Assembly: GCA_902362375.1 (NCBI GenBank)
Contig: CABIVS010000013.1
Location: forward strand, 34,302 to 98,301
DNA: 64,000 nt
From: Bacteroidaceae bacterium
GTDB lineage: Bacteria; Bacteroidota; Bacteroidia; Bacteroidales; Bacteroidaceae
Reading direction: 5' to 3'
Shown: one piece after another, positions 1-7,376 of the stretch
Numbering within the stretch: the stretch's first letter is position 1
Layout of the letters: the number at the start of each line of letters is the position of its first letter
Notes under the pieces: model-generated
What the model was told of the DNA's origin: nothing
Databases searched by the model: none
The model's input: the letters and a program-made list of their open reading frames with translations, nothing else
Program-made: the position numbers and the translations under genes

Positions 1-67
1 CAAATCTTCCATATCAATCATATTTTTCACAAAGCTACTAAAAATTATCCATCAGTCATTGCATTAC

Positions 68-105
68 AAAAAAAATATCAACTATCTTCACAGACAGTTG
101 ATATT
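68..105 (-). terminator. Rho-independent terminator at the end of the capsule operon
   Basis: A perfect 10-bp inverted repeat (AATATCAACT at 74-83 and its complement at 96-105) encloses a 12-nt loop. Read on the minus strand it runs directly into eight T residues (68-75). This is the classic hairpin plus U-tract, and it lies downstream of the last minus-strand capsule gene. Nothing recognisable lies between it and position 1. Confidence 0.85.
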
Positions 106-119
106 ATAGAAATCACATC

Positions 120-362
120 GGATTTACACCGACATGAGGGCGTTGATCAGGAATACACCGCTGTGTATTTCCTGACCACAAAATGTAGGGATCTTCATGT
201 GTGTAGCATGAAGTTAGGGACCTACATGTTTCATCTCATTTATAAGCGTCCAATTTTAACATAACGATAAAAACTCATCCTCCGCCAGATCTCGATTGAA
301 CTGTTGATGTAATTACAGCAACGAAAATCGTTGTTATTATGATTTTGAACAGTATGTTATTT
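120..362. other. Gene-free stretch rich in inverted repeats
   Basis: No open frame of note is seen. Several hairpins are packed together: 147-175 (TCAGGAATACAC against GTGTATTTCCTGA, one bulge, 4-nt loop); a nested pair with outer arms 183-189/221-227 (ATGTAGG/CCTACAT) and inner arms 193-199/207-213 (CTTCATG/CATGAAG); and a small palindrome at 319-333 (CAACGA-AAA-TCGTTG). It lies between the amidase remnant and the terminator, so it is the 3' untranslated end of the capsule transcript. It could be a structured RNA or a relic of a repeat element; its function is unknown. Confidence 0.5.
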
Positions 363-499
363 TTAGATGCTTAACCTATTTCTTTGATATTCCTTTAAAT
401 ATTTCGTAATACCTTCCAACAAATACGCTCCATCCACACGTTCAAATAACGCCACATCATTTTCTTCTGGCCGTGTCCGTTATCTATTAATATTTTCAT
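363..499 (-). pseudogene. Remnant of an N-acetylmuramoyl-L-alanine amidase, internally deleted and frameshifted
   Basis: An ATG at 499 opens the peptide MKILIDNGHG, which matches the usual first residues of the Bacteroides N-acetylmuramoyl-L-alanine amidase often found in capsule loci (the early Asp-Asn-Gly-His-Gly is the family's first metal-ligand region). After about 12 residues the reading moves to the -1 frame and continues for about 33 residues with an amidase-like tail (GAYLLEGITKYLKE) to a stop at 363-365. The intact family is around 150-200 residues, so the centre of the gene is gone. Identification rests on these two short ends; the C-terminal match is weaker than the N-terminal one. 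No function is expected. Confidence 0.5.
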
Positions 500-511
500 G
501 TGTAGATGGTT

Positions 512-949
512 CTATTGTTGATATGCTCCGTCCTTGGCCTCAAATATCACCGAAGGCTCAATCACTTCTACTGTATGCCATGCACCTTGGGGGATTTGAC
601 AGCCATACTTGGCTTCTGCAGGATTAAGACAGATACGTTGCACTTCTCGATAAGATACCTTACGAGATACATCTTGTGCGTCCATACCTTGTGGAAATTC
701 TTCCGTATCATTCTCATACGAAACCATTTCCTCATAGATTACTTCGTCCAACTTTCCACACAAACAGACTACAGTTTCTGTAGTATCTTCATGTCGATGG
801 ATAGGTACTTTTGTTCCCGGCAACAATGCGTTGAGCATGCGTTGGCTCGTATCTGCTGATGAAGTACGCAGGTCCAAATTCTGACGCAAACGTGGATTTT
901 CCTTAGCTTGTTCAAATAGCTTGCCTAAAAACTCTTTATCAAATTCCAT
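512..949 (-). CDS. wbuC: WbuC-family cupin-fold metalloprotein
   Basis: A 145-residue small cupin. The central stretch GTKVPIHRHEDTTETVVCLCGKLDEVIYE is divided over the two cupin motifs: HRHEDTTE supplies the His/His/Glu metal ligands, and a later GAWHTVEV supplies the last His. WbuC-like proteins are common at the ends of O-antigen and capsule clusters; their exact reaction is not settled, and a role in sugar modification is assumed. The gene is the last intact one of the capsule operon, 8 nt after the WecA-like gene, and is followed by the amidase remnant and terminator. Start ATG at 949. Confidence 0.8.
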   Translation of the reverse strand: MEFDKEFLGKLFEQAKENPRLRQNLDLRTSSADTSQRMLNALLPGTKVPIHRHEDTTETVVCLCGKLDEVIYEEMVSYENDTEEFPQGMDAQDVSRKVSYREVQRICLNPAEAKYGCQIPQGAWHTVEVIEPSVIFEAKDGAYQQ

Positions 950-957
950 AATAATTA

Positions 958-1953
958 TTATTTCAACGATGTGAGATATTCTTCATGTAAATGATAGTAT
1001 TTTTTCATGAACAAGATGTATGAGATGGCCAATACTACTAATGTACCAATCAAATACATCCAATGAGCAAACATTGTATTAGGACAGAGATAAATGAATC
1101 CAAGAGAAATCACTAACTGCATAACCGTATACAGCAATGCAACTTTCACATGCCCCACTTTCAACTCATTAGCCATAATCTGATAAGCATGCTTACGATG
1201 TGCCTCGCCCAAATTCTCGTACAACATAATACGATGTACGATGGTCAGACAGCCATCCACACCATATACTAACAAGAATATCAGCCAAGTAATATCCGTT
1301 GTCTTGATCATCACATTACCTAACAGAAACAGTATGATAAAAGCAATGCCGATAGAGCCGACATCCCCGGCAAAGCATTTCGCTTTACCTTTCGGACGGA
1401 AATTGAAAATACAAAACACCAATGAAGAAAGAATCGTTGATATGATCAAACTCTGTTCTACAAAAACACCATCCATATTCACCAGTGCCAACGGAACCAA
1501 TACAGCCAAAGAGTATCCTGTTGTGATACCATTGATTCCATCCATGAAGTTTATTACATTCGTGGCACCGACATAGACTATTAGTGCCAGTAATATTATC
1601 CACCACATTGACCAATGCAATATGCCGAGCTGATAGAATGCCATTGCAGCAGCTGCAAATTGAGCGACCAATCTTACAGAGTCCGGTAATGAATAGATGT
1701 CATCTACAAAGCTCACGCCGGCCACTAATGTCAGGCCGGCTAAGAACCAAGGATATTGGAATCCGAAGACGACGCTCCAAATCCATATACAGATCAAAAA
1801 GATGATGCCACCACCACGCAATACTATCGTAGAGTGTGATGAGCGTTCATTGGGCTTGTCAATGATATTACATTTATCCGCAATACGGAAATAGAGGAGT
1901 TCTGCTACAAATAATAAAATGAATATTATAAAATATATTATCATATCATCCAT
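958..1953 (-). CDS. WecA/MraY-family undecaprenyl-phosphate sugar-1-phosphate transferase
   Basis: Polytopic membrane protein of about 331 residues with roughly 10 hydrophobic helices. It carries the family signatures: DD in FVDDIYSLPD (Mg-binding, about residue 83), NFMDGINGI (about 135), a GDVGSIG loop (about 195), and the cytosolic basic/His motif EAHRKHAYQ (about 250). Family members move HexNAc-1-phosphate (or a related sugar phosphate) from a UDP-sugar to undecaprenyl phosphate, the first membrane step of Wzx/Wzy capsule assembly. The ATG at 1953 is preferred: it lies 7 nt after the stop of the PLD-like gene, whereas the longer reading starts with TTG and overlaps that gene. The sugar donor cannot be read from sequence; a FucNAc/QuiNAc-type or GlcNAc donor is plausible given the operon. 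Confidence 0.88.
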   Translation of the reverse strand: MDDMIIYFIIFILLFVAELLYFRIADKCNIIDKPNERSSHSTIVLRGGGIIFLICIWIWSVVFGFQYPWFLAGLTLVAGVSFVDDIYSLPDSVRLVAQFAAAAMAFYQLGILHWSMWWIILLALIVYVGATNVINFMDGINGITTGYSLAVLVPLALVNMDGVFVEQSLIISTILSSLVFCIFNFRPKGKAKCFAGDVGSIGIAFIILFLLGNVMIKTTDITWLIFLLVYGVDGCLTIVHRIMLYENLGEAHRKHAYQIMANELKVGHVKVALLYTVMQLVISLGFIYLCPNTMFAHWMYLIGTLVVLAISYILFMKKYYHLHEEYLTSLK

Positions 1954-1960
1954 ATTTAGA

Positions 1961-2677
1961 TTATTGCAATTTTTCAATTTCGCTCAATTTCCAAATGCGA
2001 TTGAATTCTCTTGTGTATGAAGAAGCAAGTTCAAGGGCATTTTTATGTACAATCACCTCTTCATCATTTTTTGTTTCTGCATTATTAGTCCAATTATACG
2101 AACCATCCAAAACAGTCTGATTGTCAATCACACAAAACTTACGATGCATTATACCATGCCTTTCACCACGTATTTCAATGTGATTTATATCACTAAGGTC
2201 AACACCTTTTGAGTGGTTTACTCCATCTTTATAACGTATAACCCTAACCTCACAGCCTTCAGCCTGCTTTTCTAATAACTTATTACGTAACTTCTCATTC
2301 GTAAACCATGCCATACATAAATCCACAGAAGCTTTAGCTGAGTCCAATGCAGATAATATTTTACTTTCAATGTCATTAAAGTGCACCTCTGATGCTGCAG
2401 AAACAACTTCTTCGTGTATTCCCGAAAAGTATTTGGCTAATGCAATATTTATTATATCTTCTAACACTTTACCATCGAACATAGGTTTGGGATATACAGT
2501 CAAAGTATCACCTCCATGAGCTCTACTTTCTGATTTTGTAATATTTATGTTCTTTACTTCCTTGCATTTTTCCAAGAACGTTTTATATTCATTTAAGTCA
2601 TGATTATCTAGAAAGAACACTTTGACGTATTCTTTATCAAACGCCTTCCTTATTTCTGTTGAGTACTTTTGTTCCAT
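1961..2677 (-). CDS. Phospholipase D-like (single HKD motif) protein, possible nuclease
   Basis: A 238-residue protein. The C-terminal half (about 105-230) is a PLD-like domain with one HKD motif, HRKFCVID (H-x-K-x4-D), followed by GSYNWTNN. A single HKD per chain is typical of Nuc/Zuc/BfiI-type enzymes, which dimerise to make the active site and often cleave nucleic acid; a lipid or phosphodiester substrate is also possible. The N-terminal 100 residues are soluble and not recognised. No signal peptide is seen, so it is probably cytoplasmic. It sits inside the capsule operon between a gene remnant and the WecA-like gene, an unusual place for such an enzyme. The ATG at 2677 follows a GTG that would add one residue. 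Confidence 0.75.
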   Translation of the reverse strand: MEQKYSTEIRKAFDKEYVKVFFLDNHDLNEYKTFLEKCKEVKNINITKSESRAHGGDTLTVYPKPMFDGKVLEDIINIALAKYFSGIHEEVVSAASEVHFNDIESKILSALDSAKASVDLCMAWFTNEKLRNKLLEKQAEGCEVRVIRYKDGVNHSKGVDLSDINHIEIRGERHGIMHRKFCVIDNQTVLDGSYNWTNNAETKNDEEVIVHKNALELASSYTREFNRIWKLSEIEKLQ

Positions 2678-3001
2678 CACGTTTTTGTTTATTCATTCTT
2701 ACATTAATATAAACCACTCAGTAAGCATCTGATTGCAAGCATTCAATGTAAGCGCCCAATTCCATACATCCTCCTAAAAATTAAGAAGGTGAATCCTTGA
2801 GAATTTTTAAATTAACTATTTATGATCAGCTTATCTGCCCAAAGACATAGCAACAAGGTCATCATAATTCAATGTCCAACATTTCGCACCAGTTTACCAA
2901 TTCAGGATAGTATGTTACATCATCGGCATTGTCCAGAACCGCCTTTAGTAGCTCCAACGATACCTTTTATAAGTCCTTCACCTTTATAGCCTCCCTCTGT
3001 T
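2678..3001. other. Intergenic stretch with a short gene remnant (2862-2966)
   Basis: This 324-bp gap has no complete gene. On the minus strand, 2862-2966 is open for 34 codons without an ATG and reads like a protein C-terminus (SLELLKAVLDNADD, then YYPELVNWCEMLDIEL, stop). It begins right after an in-frame stop, so it looks like the tail of a deleted gene. I cannot assign the family. No TAnnTTTG box is seen in front of the PLD-like gene, which is therefore probably transcribed from upstream. Confidence 0.35.
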
Positions 3002-4096
3002 TTAGCAGTTAGTCACTTCGTCCAGATAAGCCTTCACCACAATCTGTCGGTCGAACTCACGCTCCACCTTCTCACGTCCTGTCTTGCCCATAGCAGCCTT
3101 CTCTTTGGCAGGGAGCAGAATGAACTTCTCTATTTGACGAGCCAGATCTTTGCCATCGCCCGTATTGAACAAGTAACCGGTCTTGCCATCTTCGATAACG
3201 TCCATCGTACCGTTGATCTTCGAACCTATACAGATTCGGCCTGTAGCAGCCGACTCAAGCAGTACGTTAGGCACACCCTCGCCACCATGCGATGGCAGGA
3301 TGGTACAGTAGCACTTCTCTATCCATTGGTCAATATCCTTTCGGAAACCGATATACTCCACCCATCCGGCTTTCTGAGCATCCTCCACAAGCTTCATGTA
3401 TTCAGGCTGCTCGTTCCAACCCGCTATCAAGAATTTGGTGTTAGGATATTTCCTCTTGATAATCTCTGCCGCCTGCAGGTACTGGTCAATACCTTTCAGT
3501 TTCATCACACGACCTATGAAGAGAAACCTAATCTCATCATCATCCGGCAATGGCTTGAAAGCATGTTGTTGAAGGTTACAGCCCGAACCAGGAAGCATAG
3601 CATAATTATCTTTCACAAGTCCCTCCTTGATGAAAAAATCCCTGTCACCCGTATTCTGGAAGAACACCTTATAACACTTCTTGATGCTCAACTTATACAG
3701 CATCTCGCAAATAGTACTCACCACACTCCTCTTTAGGAATGTTGCACCTGTACCTGTGATGTTACACACCTGACGGTACTTACCGTTACTCACCATCGTG
3801 CCATAGATGTTTGGCTTGATGGTATAGCTGAAGATAATGTCAGGATTCACTTGCGGAATCATCTTCTTATAGAAGCGGATAAGTTTCAAGTCCTGCATTG
3901 GATTCACACCACGACGGTCAATCTCTGTCTCTATAATGTGACAGCCCAAATCCTCGAAATATTTGTTCTCCTCACTCTTTGGGAGCGAGAGATACAGTTC
4001 GTGACCTTCTTTCACCATCTCATTGACCATCTCCTTACGGAACGAATAAAGTGTAATGAAATGATTAGCCAAAAACAGTATTCTTTTCTTTTCCAT
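3002..4096 (-). CDS. Family 4 glycosyltransferase (GT-B fold)
   Basis: A 364-residue protein matching the GT4 group that adds the second sugar to an undecaprenyl-linked acetamido sugar. It starts with RILFLANHFITLYSFR, has the donor-side stretch IFSYTIKPNIYG and NITGTG near residues 90-115, a C-terminal Rossmann half starting FLFIGRVMKLKGID, and the E-x7-E motif EGVPNVLLE (about residue 275) that contacts the nucleotide sugar. It acts on the cytosolic face of the inner membrane. Position near the WecA-like gene suits an early step of repeat-unit assembly. The sugar specificity is not readable. Confidence 0.85.
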   Translation of the reverse strand: MEKKRILFLANHFITLYSFRKEMVNEMVKEGHELYLSLPKSEENKYFEDLGCHIIETEIDRRGVNPMQDLKLIRFYKKMIPQVNPDIIFSYTIKPNIYGTMVSNGKYRQVCNITGTGATFLKRSVVSTICEMLYKLSIKKCYKVFFQNTGDRDFFIKEGLVKDNYAMLPGSGCNLQQHAFKPLPDDDEIRFLFIGRVMKLKGIDQYLQAAEIIKRKYPNTKFLIAGWNEQPEYMKLVEDAQKAGWVEYIGFRKDIDQWIEKCYCTILPSHGGEGVPNVLLESAATGRICIGSKINGTMDVIEDGKTGYLFNTGDGKDLARQIEKFILLPAKEKAAMGKTGREKVEREFDRQIVVKAYLDEVTNC

Positions 4097-4113
4097 TATG
4101 TATCATTATCTGA

Positions 4114-4721
4114 TTAATCTAAAGTTTTGATTACTCGCCAAGGATTGCCTACAGCTACACAATTGTCTGGTATATCTTTTACTACCACACTTCCTGCCCC
4201 TATCACCACATTATTGCCGATAGTCACACCACCTATGATAGTCACATTCACACCCAGTGTCACGTTATCACCTATTATCGGTCGGTTGTCGTTATCTCCA
4301 TCCACTTTGTTACCAAGGGTTGTCAGATGCCGGCATGAGAAGTTCCGTCCTATACTTTTTGCATTGATCTCACTTGAGAAAGGGTGAGCGAAATATGCAC
4401 CCTCACCTATCATTGTGGTCTTCGAAATCACGAAATACTTATCCCCTGGACGGTACCAACCGATGACTGCCCCACTATAGTCCCAGCCCTGTGATAGAAC
4501 AAATTACGAAAATAGCGATCCGTATGCAGATAGTACAGAAACATCACACCCTGTCTCATGTTCAAGTTCGATTTTTTCATACGCCTATCAAGATCTGCGT
4601 TGATTGTCTCACGAAGGCTCCTCTTGCAAAAATAAATAAGAATATGTGGGATATACAGCCAACTGAAAAGTATAGACTCCGTGAGTCTCAATTGATTTCT
4701 AAGCTTACGTTTGTTCATCAT
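4114..4721 (-). pseudogene. Serine-acetyltransferase-like O-acetyltransferase, broken by a 1-base frameshift
   Basis: Two overlapping frames encode the two halves of one hexapeptide-repeat acetyltransferase. The first (ATG at 4721) gives the helical N-terminus to [10 protein letters not shown], then runs out of frame to a stop near 4428. The second frame continues the same protein from about 4475 as [17 protein letters not shown], followed by [20 protein letters not shown] and left-handed beta-helix repeats such as [17 protein letters not shown]. Joining requires one extra G in the GGGG run (CCCC on the plus strand at 4470-4473). The apparent start of the second half is a GTG coding the internal valine of that stretch, not a real start. 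The intact protein (about 200 residues) would O-acetylate a sugar. It may be a true mutation, a slippage switch or a base-calling error. Confidence 0.8.
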
Positions 4722-4754
4722 GCAGCCTCCCAATATAATGGGAAAGCTACTTCT

Positions 4755-5372
4755 CTATTTACCCCCCGTCAATAATTTATCACTACATTCTTCAATAGTC
4801 TTGATTACTTTAGCTGGAAAACCTACTGCCACACTCCATGCTGGGACATCCTTGGTTACCAAAGCTCCACTTCCAATGATAGCACCATCACCTATGTGAA
4901 CCCCAGGCATGATTGTAACATTTAATCCCAGCTGACATCCTTTGCCAATATACACATCCTCATAAATGAAAGGTAAATGCAAGGCCGATTTTCCTTTGCT
5001 GTACAACGAGATATCACGTTTATGACAGAGTATAGTCACCCCATTGCTGAGGATAACATCATCGGCAATATGTATCCTTTGAGGATTACCGAAGTCCATC
5101 CTCACCATGTGGCCAATATGCACATTCTTACCCAAATCACATCCGCAGAGTCTCCAGATGGCAGGACGGATAAACTTCTTGTTCAGTGGTTCGAGGAAAT
5201 ACCCCTTATACGAATATGTAAACAGAGCTCTTTTCACCACCGTACCGATTGCGAAACCAATAAGACCGAAGAACGTGATATCACCATGCTTCTGCACATC
5301 ATTCAGCAGTTTCATTTTGTGTAACACTCTATAGGTAAGGGTAGGATTAATATTCTTGATATCTTTACTCAT
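4755..5372 (-). CDS. Hexapeptide-repeat acyltransferase (CatB/WcaF-like)
   Basis: A 205-residue acyltransferase with left-handed beta-helix repeats: CDLGKNVHIGHMVRMDFG, ILSNGVTILCHKRDIS (the His/Lys region near the acetyl-CoA site), YIGKGCQLGLNVTIMPGVHIGDGAIIGSGALVTKDVPAWSVAVG split over several rungs, ending with the common VGFPAKVIK tail. The N-terminal 90 residues carry a hydrophobic stretch. It is expected to transfer an acetyl group from acetyl-CoA to a capsule sugar in the cytosol. Unlike three other acyltransferases of this locus it is intact. Confidence 0.8.
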   Translation of the reverse strand: MSKDIKNINPTLTYRVLHKMKLLNDVQKHGDITFFGLIGFAIGTVVKRALFTYSYKGYFLEPLNKKFIRPAIWRLCGCDLGKNVHIGHMVRMDFGNPQRIHIADDVILSNGVTILCHKRDISLYSKGKSALHLPFIYEDVYIGKGCQLGLNVTIMPGVHIGDGAIIGSGALVTKDVPAWSVAVGFPAKVIKTIEECSDKLLTGGK

Positions 5373-5380
5373 ATAAAACG

Positions 5381-5959
5381 CTATATTTTTTTGATTTTCT
5401 TTGCAGGAACTCCACCCACAATTGAATTAGATTCTACATCTTTTGTCACCACTGCTCCTGCTGCAATAATAGACCTCGAATTAATCGTAATACCAGCCAT
5501 AATTCTACATCCACAACCCACCCATACATCATCACATATTTTGACGGGAGTATGATCTATTGGATTATATTTTATGGGTATTTCATAATTTTCCCATGTA
5601 TGATTAACAGATAAGATGGATGTATTATGTGCTAAAGAAACATCATTGCCTATTTCTATTCCACCTGAACCTTCTAAATAGCAAAATGGATGCACTGAAA
5701 CATTATCACCAAAAGATATGTTGTGGATATTTTCTAAAAATACATATTGTTTAATTGAAACATTGTTTCCACAGTTTTTAGCCAATGTTTTGACGAGTAT
5801 ATAACGGATAGCTATTCCCGTTTTTCCTCCAGTGTTTCTAAAAAGATGCAGCATTTTGATTCTCATATTATTAGGGATTTTTTCTCCTATTTTTGAAAGA
5901 ATGTTTAATACTTTGCTATAACGAGAGTAAAGATTTCGTCCTGTTGACATAGTTAACAT
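5381..5959 (-). CDS. Hexapeptide-repeat O-acetyltransferase (maltose acetyltransferase/WcaF-like)
   Basis: A 192-residue protein with repeats IEIGNDVSLAHNTSI and VKICDDVWVGCGCRIMAGI, and the family's catalytic His in LSVNHTWENY. The tail IVGGVPAKKIK is typical. It likely acetylates a sugar of the capsule repeat unit. The start at 5959 overlaps the stop of the upstream glycosyltransferase by 7 nt; an ATG at 5950 would avoid the overlap and is equally possible. AT-rich like the neighbouring glycosyltransferases. Confidence 0.8.
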   Translation of the reverse strand: MLTMSTGRNLYSRYSKVLNILSKIGEKIPNNMRIKMLHLFRNTGGKTGIAIRYILVKTLAKNCGNNVSIKQYVFLENIHNISFGDNVSVHPFCYLEGSGGIEIGNDVSLAHNTSILSVNHTWENYEIPIKYNPIDHTPVKICDDVWVGCGCRIMAGITINSRSIIAAGAVVTKDVESNSIVGGVPAKKIKKI

Positions 5960-7215
5960 TTTAGCAATAATTCAAACTCAGATTTTAGTCTATTCCTAAG
6001 TTGATTAATCTCTACTTTTTCTTTTGCAAAACCATTTGTTTTACTAGCTCTATTAATAATTGTTGAATGATTCTCAACTAGTTCTCTAACTGTTTCTTCA
6101 AGAGTAGTGAGATTGCTCACCACTACACATCCTGGAATTCTTGTAGCATAATCGATAGATGCAACAGAATCTGGTCCAATTACCATCATCATTGATCCAG
6201 ATTGCATACAATCTGTAATTTTAGTTGAGAAAGACAACCTCACAATCTTCATCTGTTCTTCATCAAAGGATTCTACATGTAGAACGATATCAGCATCTTT
6301 CATGATTTGTTTAATCTCTTCAAAAGGTCGTGCATTGTGAAGAGTCGAAGCTCCTTCTATATTTAATATTGAGAGAACCTCCTCGTTAACAGGGGTACCG
6401 GAAAAAATATCAAGACGAGCCTTTTGAGTGTCATCGTTCACTTTAGCTATAGCTTTGGCTAAAGCTCCCAAAATCTTATCCCTATGGTAAAACAGATTAC
6501 CTGCATAAACGAATCTAACAGGTGTATTTACATTTTTTTTAGGTTCACTAATATCACACCCTTTATAAAGTAGATGAAATAATTTACCATACAACTCACA
6601 ATACTCATCACACATTCTTTGAGAAATAGCATAACATTTATCAGACATTGAAGCAATTTCTAAAAGACGTTTGTTTTTTGACTTCCTTACAAAATAGAAA
6701 GAAGGAACGTTGTGTCTAAATAAATCATCAACATAGTAAGAAATAATCTTTGCATTTGTATGAGACTTTATATATTTTAATGCTTTATGATTAAGAGGGT
6801 CATAAGAGCCAAAACAAAATACCAAATCAGGATTACATTCAGCAATAAACTTCTTAAAGGACTTGTTTTTCCATAAATCTGTGGTATAAGCCAAATTGTA
6901 TACAAATTCAAAAACTGTCCTATTTCGTTTGGCTGTACTAATAATCTTTACCTCTTTTGAAGGACTCTGACCATTTCCGAAATTACTATCGTATCTGAAT
7001 CGTTTTCCTATCTTTGAAGGGCGAAACAAGTTTCTGACGATTGAAATCGGTGAAATAGAATAGTATTCGCTACACACGTTATTATTAGGCATAGCTTCCC
7101 TTGAATACAAACAAAAGAAATTTACGTCCTTCCATCCATTAAAGAAATTAGAGAGAGTATTACCACTTGCAATGCAATCATCCCATGCAGCTTTTGTAAT
7201 TACGAGAATATTCAT
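5953..7215 (-). CDS. Glycosyltransferase, GT-B fold
   Basis: A 420-residue protein with a GT4-like layout. The N-terminal domain begins MNILVITKAAWDDC; the second domain starts about residue 228 with VRFVYAGNLFYHRDK and includes FEEIKQIMKDADIVLHVE, the usual loop before the donor site, then an SFSTKITDCMQSGSMMMV segment that occupies the place of the E-x7-E donor motif. Divergent compared with the other GT4 proteins here, so the family call is less certain than the general one. It sits in the AT-rich cassette between an acetyltransferase and a small gene remnant and presumably adds one sugar of the repeat unit. Confidence 0.75.
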   Translation of the reverse strand: MNILVITKAAWDDCIASGNTLSNFFNGWKDVNFFCLYSREAMPNNNVCSEYYSISPISIVRNLFRPSKIGKRFRYDSNFGNGQSPSKEVKIISTAKRNRTVFEFVYNLAYTTDLWKNKSFKKFIAECNPDLVFCFGSYDPLNHKALKYIKSHTNAKIISYYVDDLFRHNVPSFYFVRKSKNKRLLEIASMSDKCYAISQRMCDEYCELYGKLFHLLYKGCDISEPKKNVNTPVRFVYAGNLFYHRDKILGALAKAIAKVNDDTQKARLDIFSGTPVNEEVLSILNIEGASTLHNARPFEEIKQIMKDADIVLHVESFDEEQMKIVRLSFSTKITDCMQSGSMMMVIGPDSVASIDYATRIPGCVVVSNLTTLEETVRELVENHSTIINRASKTNGFAKEKVEINQLRNRLKSEFELLLKC

Positions 7216-7221
7216 ATATAC

Positions 7222-7311
7222 CTATTTATACTTCTTTTCTTTCATTTTTAATACGTACACCTTGTACTTAAAACCTTCACAAGCCGCCTTATGATAATCA
7301 CCAAAACTTTT
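7222..7311 (-). pseudogene. Short 3' remnant of an unidentified capsule gene
   Basis: The 161-bp gap between two glycosyltransferase genes contains a frame open from an upstream stop to a TAG at 7222-7224 reading FGDYHKAACEGFKYKVYVLK and then a lysine-rich end. It looks like a genuine protein C-terminus, similar in style to polysaccharide pyruvyl transferase or F420-hydrogenase-like capsule proteins, but 28 residues are too few to name it. It suggests that a gene was deleted here. Confidence 0.35.
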
Positions 7312-7376
7312 TTATGAACTGCAAAGTCATAAATCAGAGTCTGTCAATCCCCAAAAACCGCTCAATGGTTTATGTA

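Noticed and set aside
1961..2677. PLD-like gene as part of a toxin-antitoxin or restriction system
   Set aside because: No partner antitoxin, methylase or helicase gene is adjacent; both neighbours are capsule-type sequences.
3134..3736. Plus-strand open frame of 200 codons
   Set aside because: Antisense to a well-supported family 4 glycosyltransferase; no protein-like motif or promoter.
4114..4721. Programmed ribosomal frameshifting in the split acetyltransferase
   Set aside because: The GTGGGGCAG context is not a classic X-XXY-YYZ slippery site and no stimulating hairpin was seen; a simple 1-base indel explains it better.
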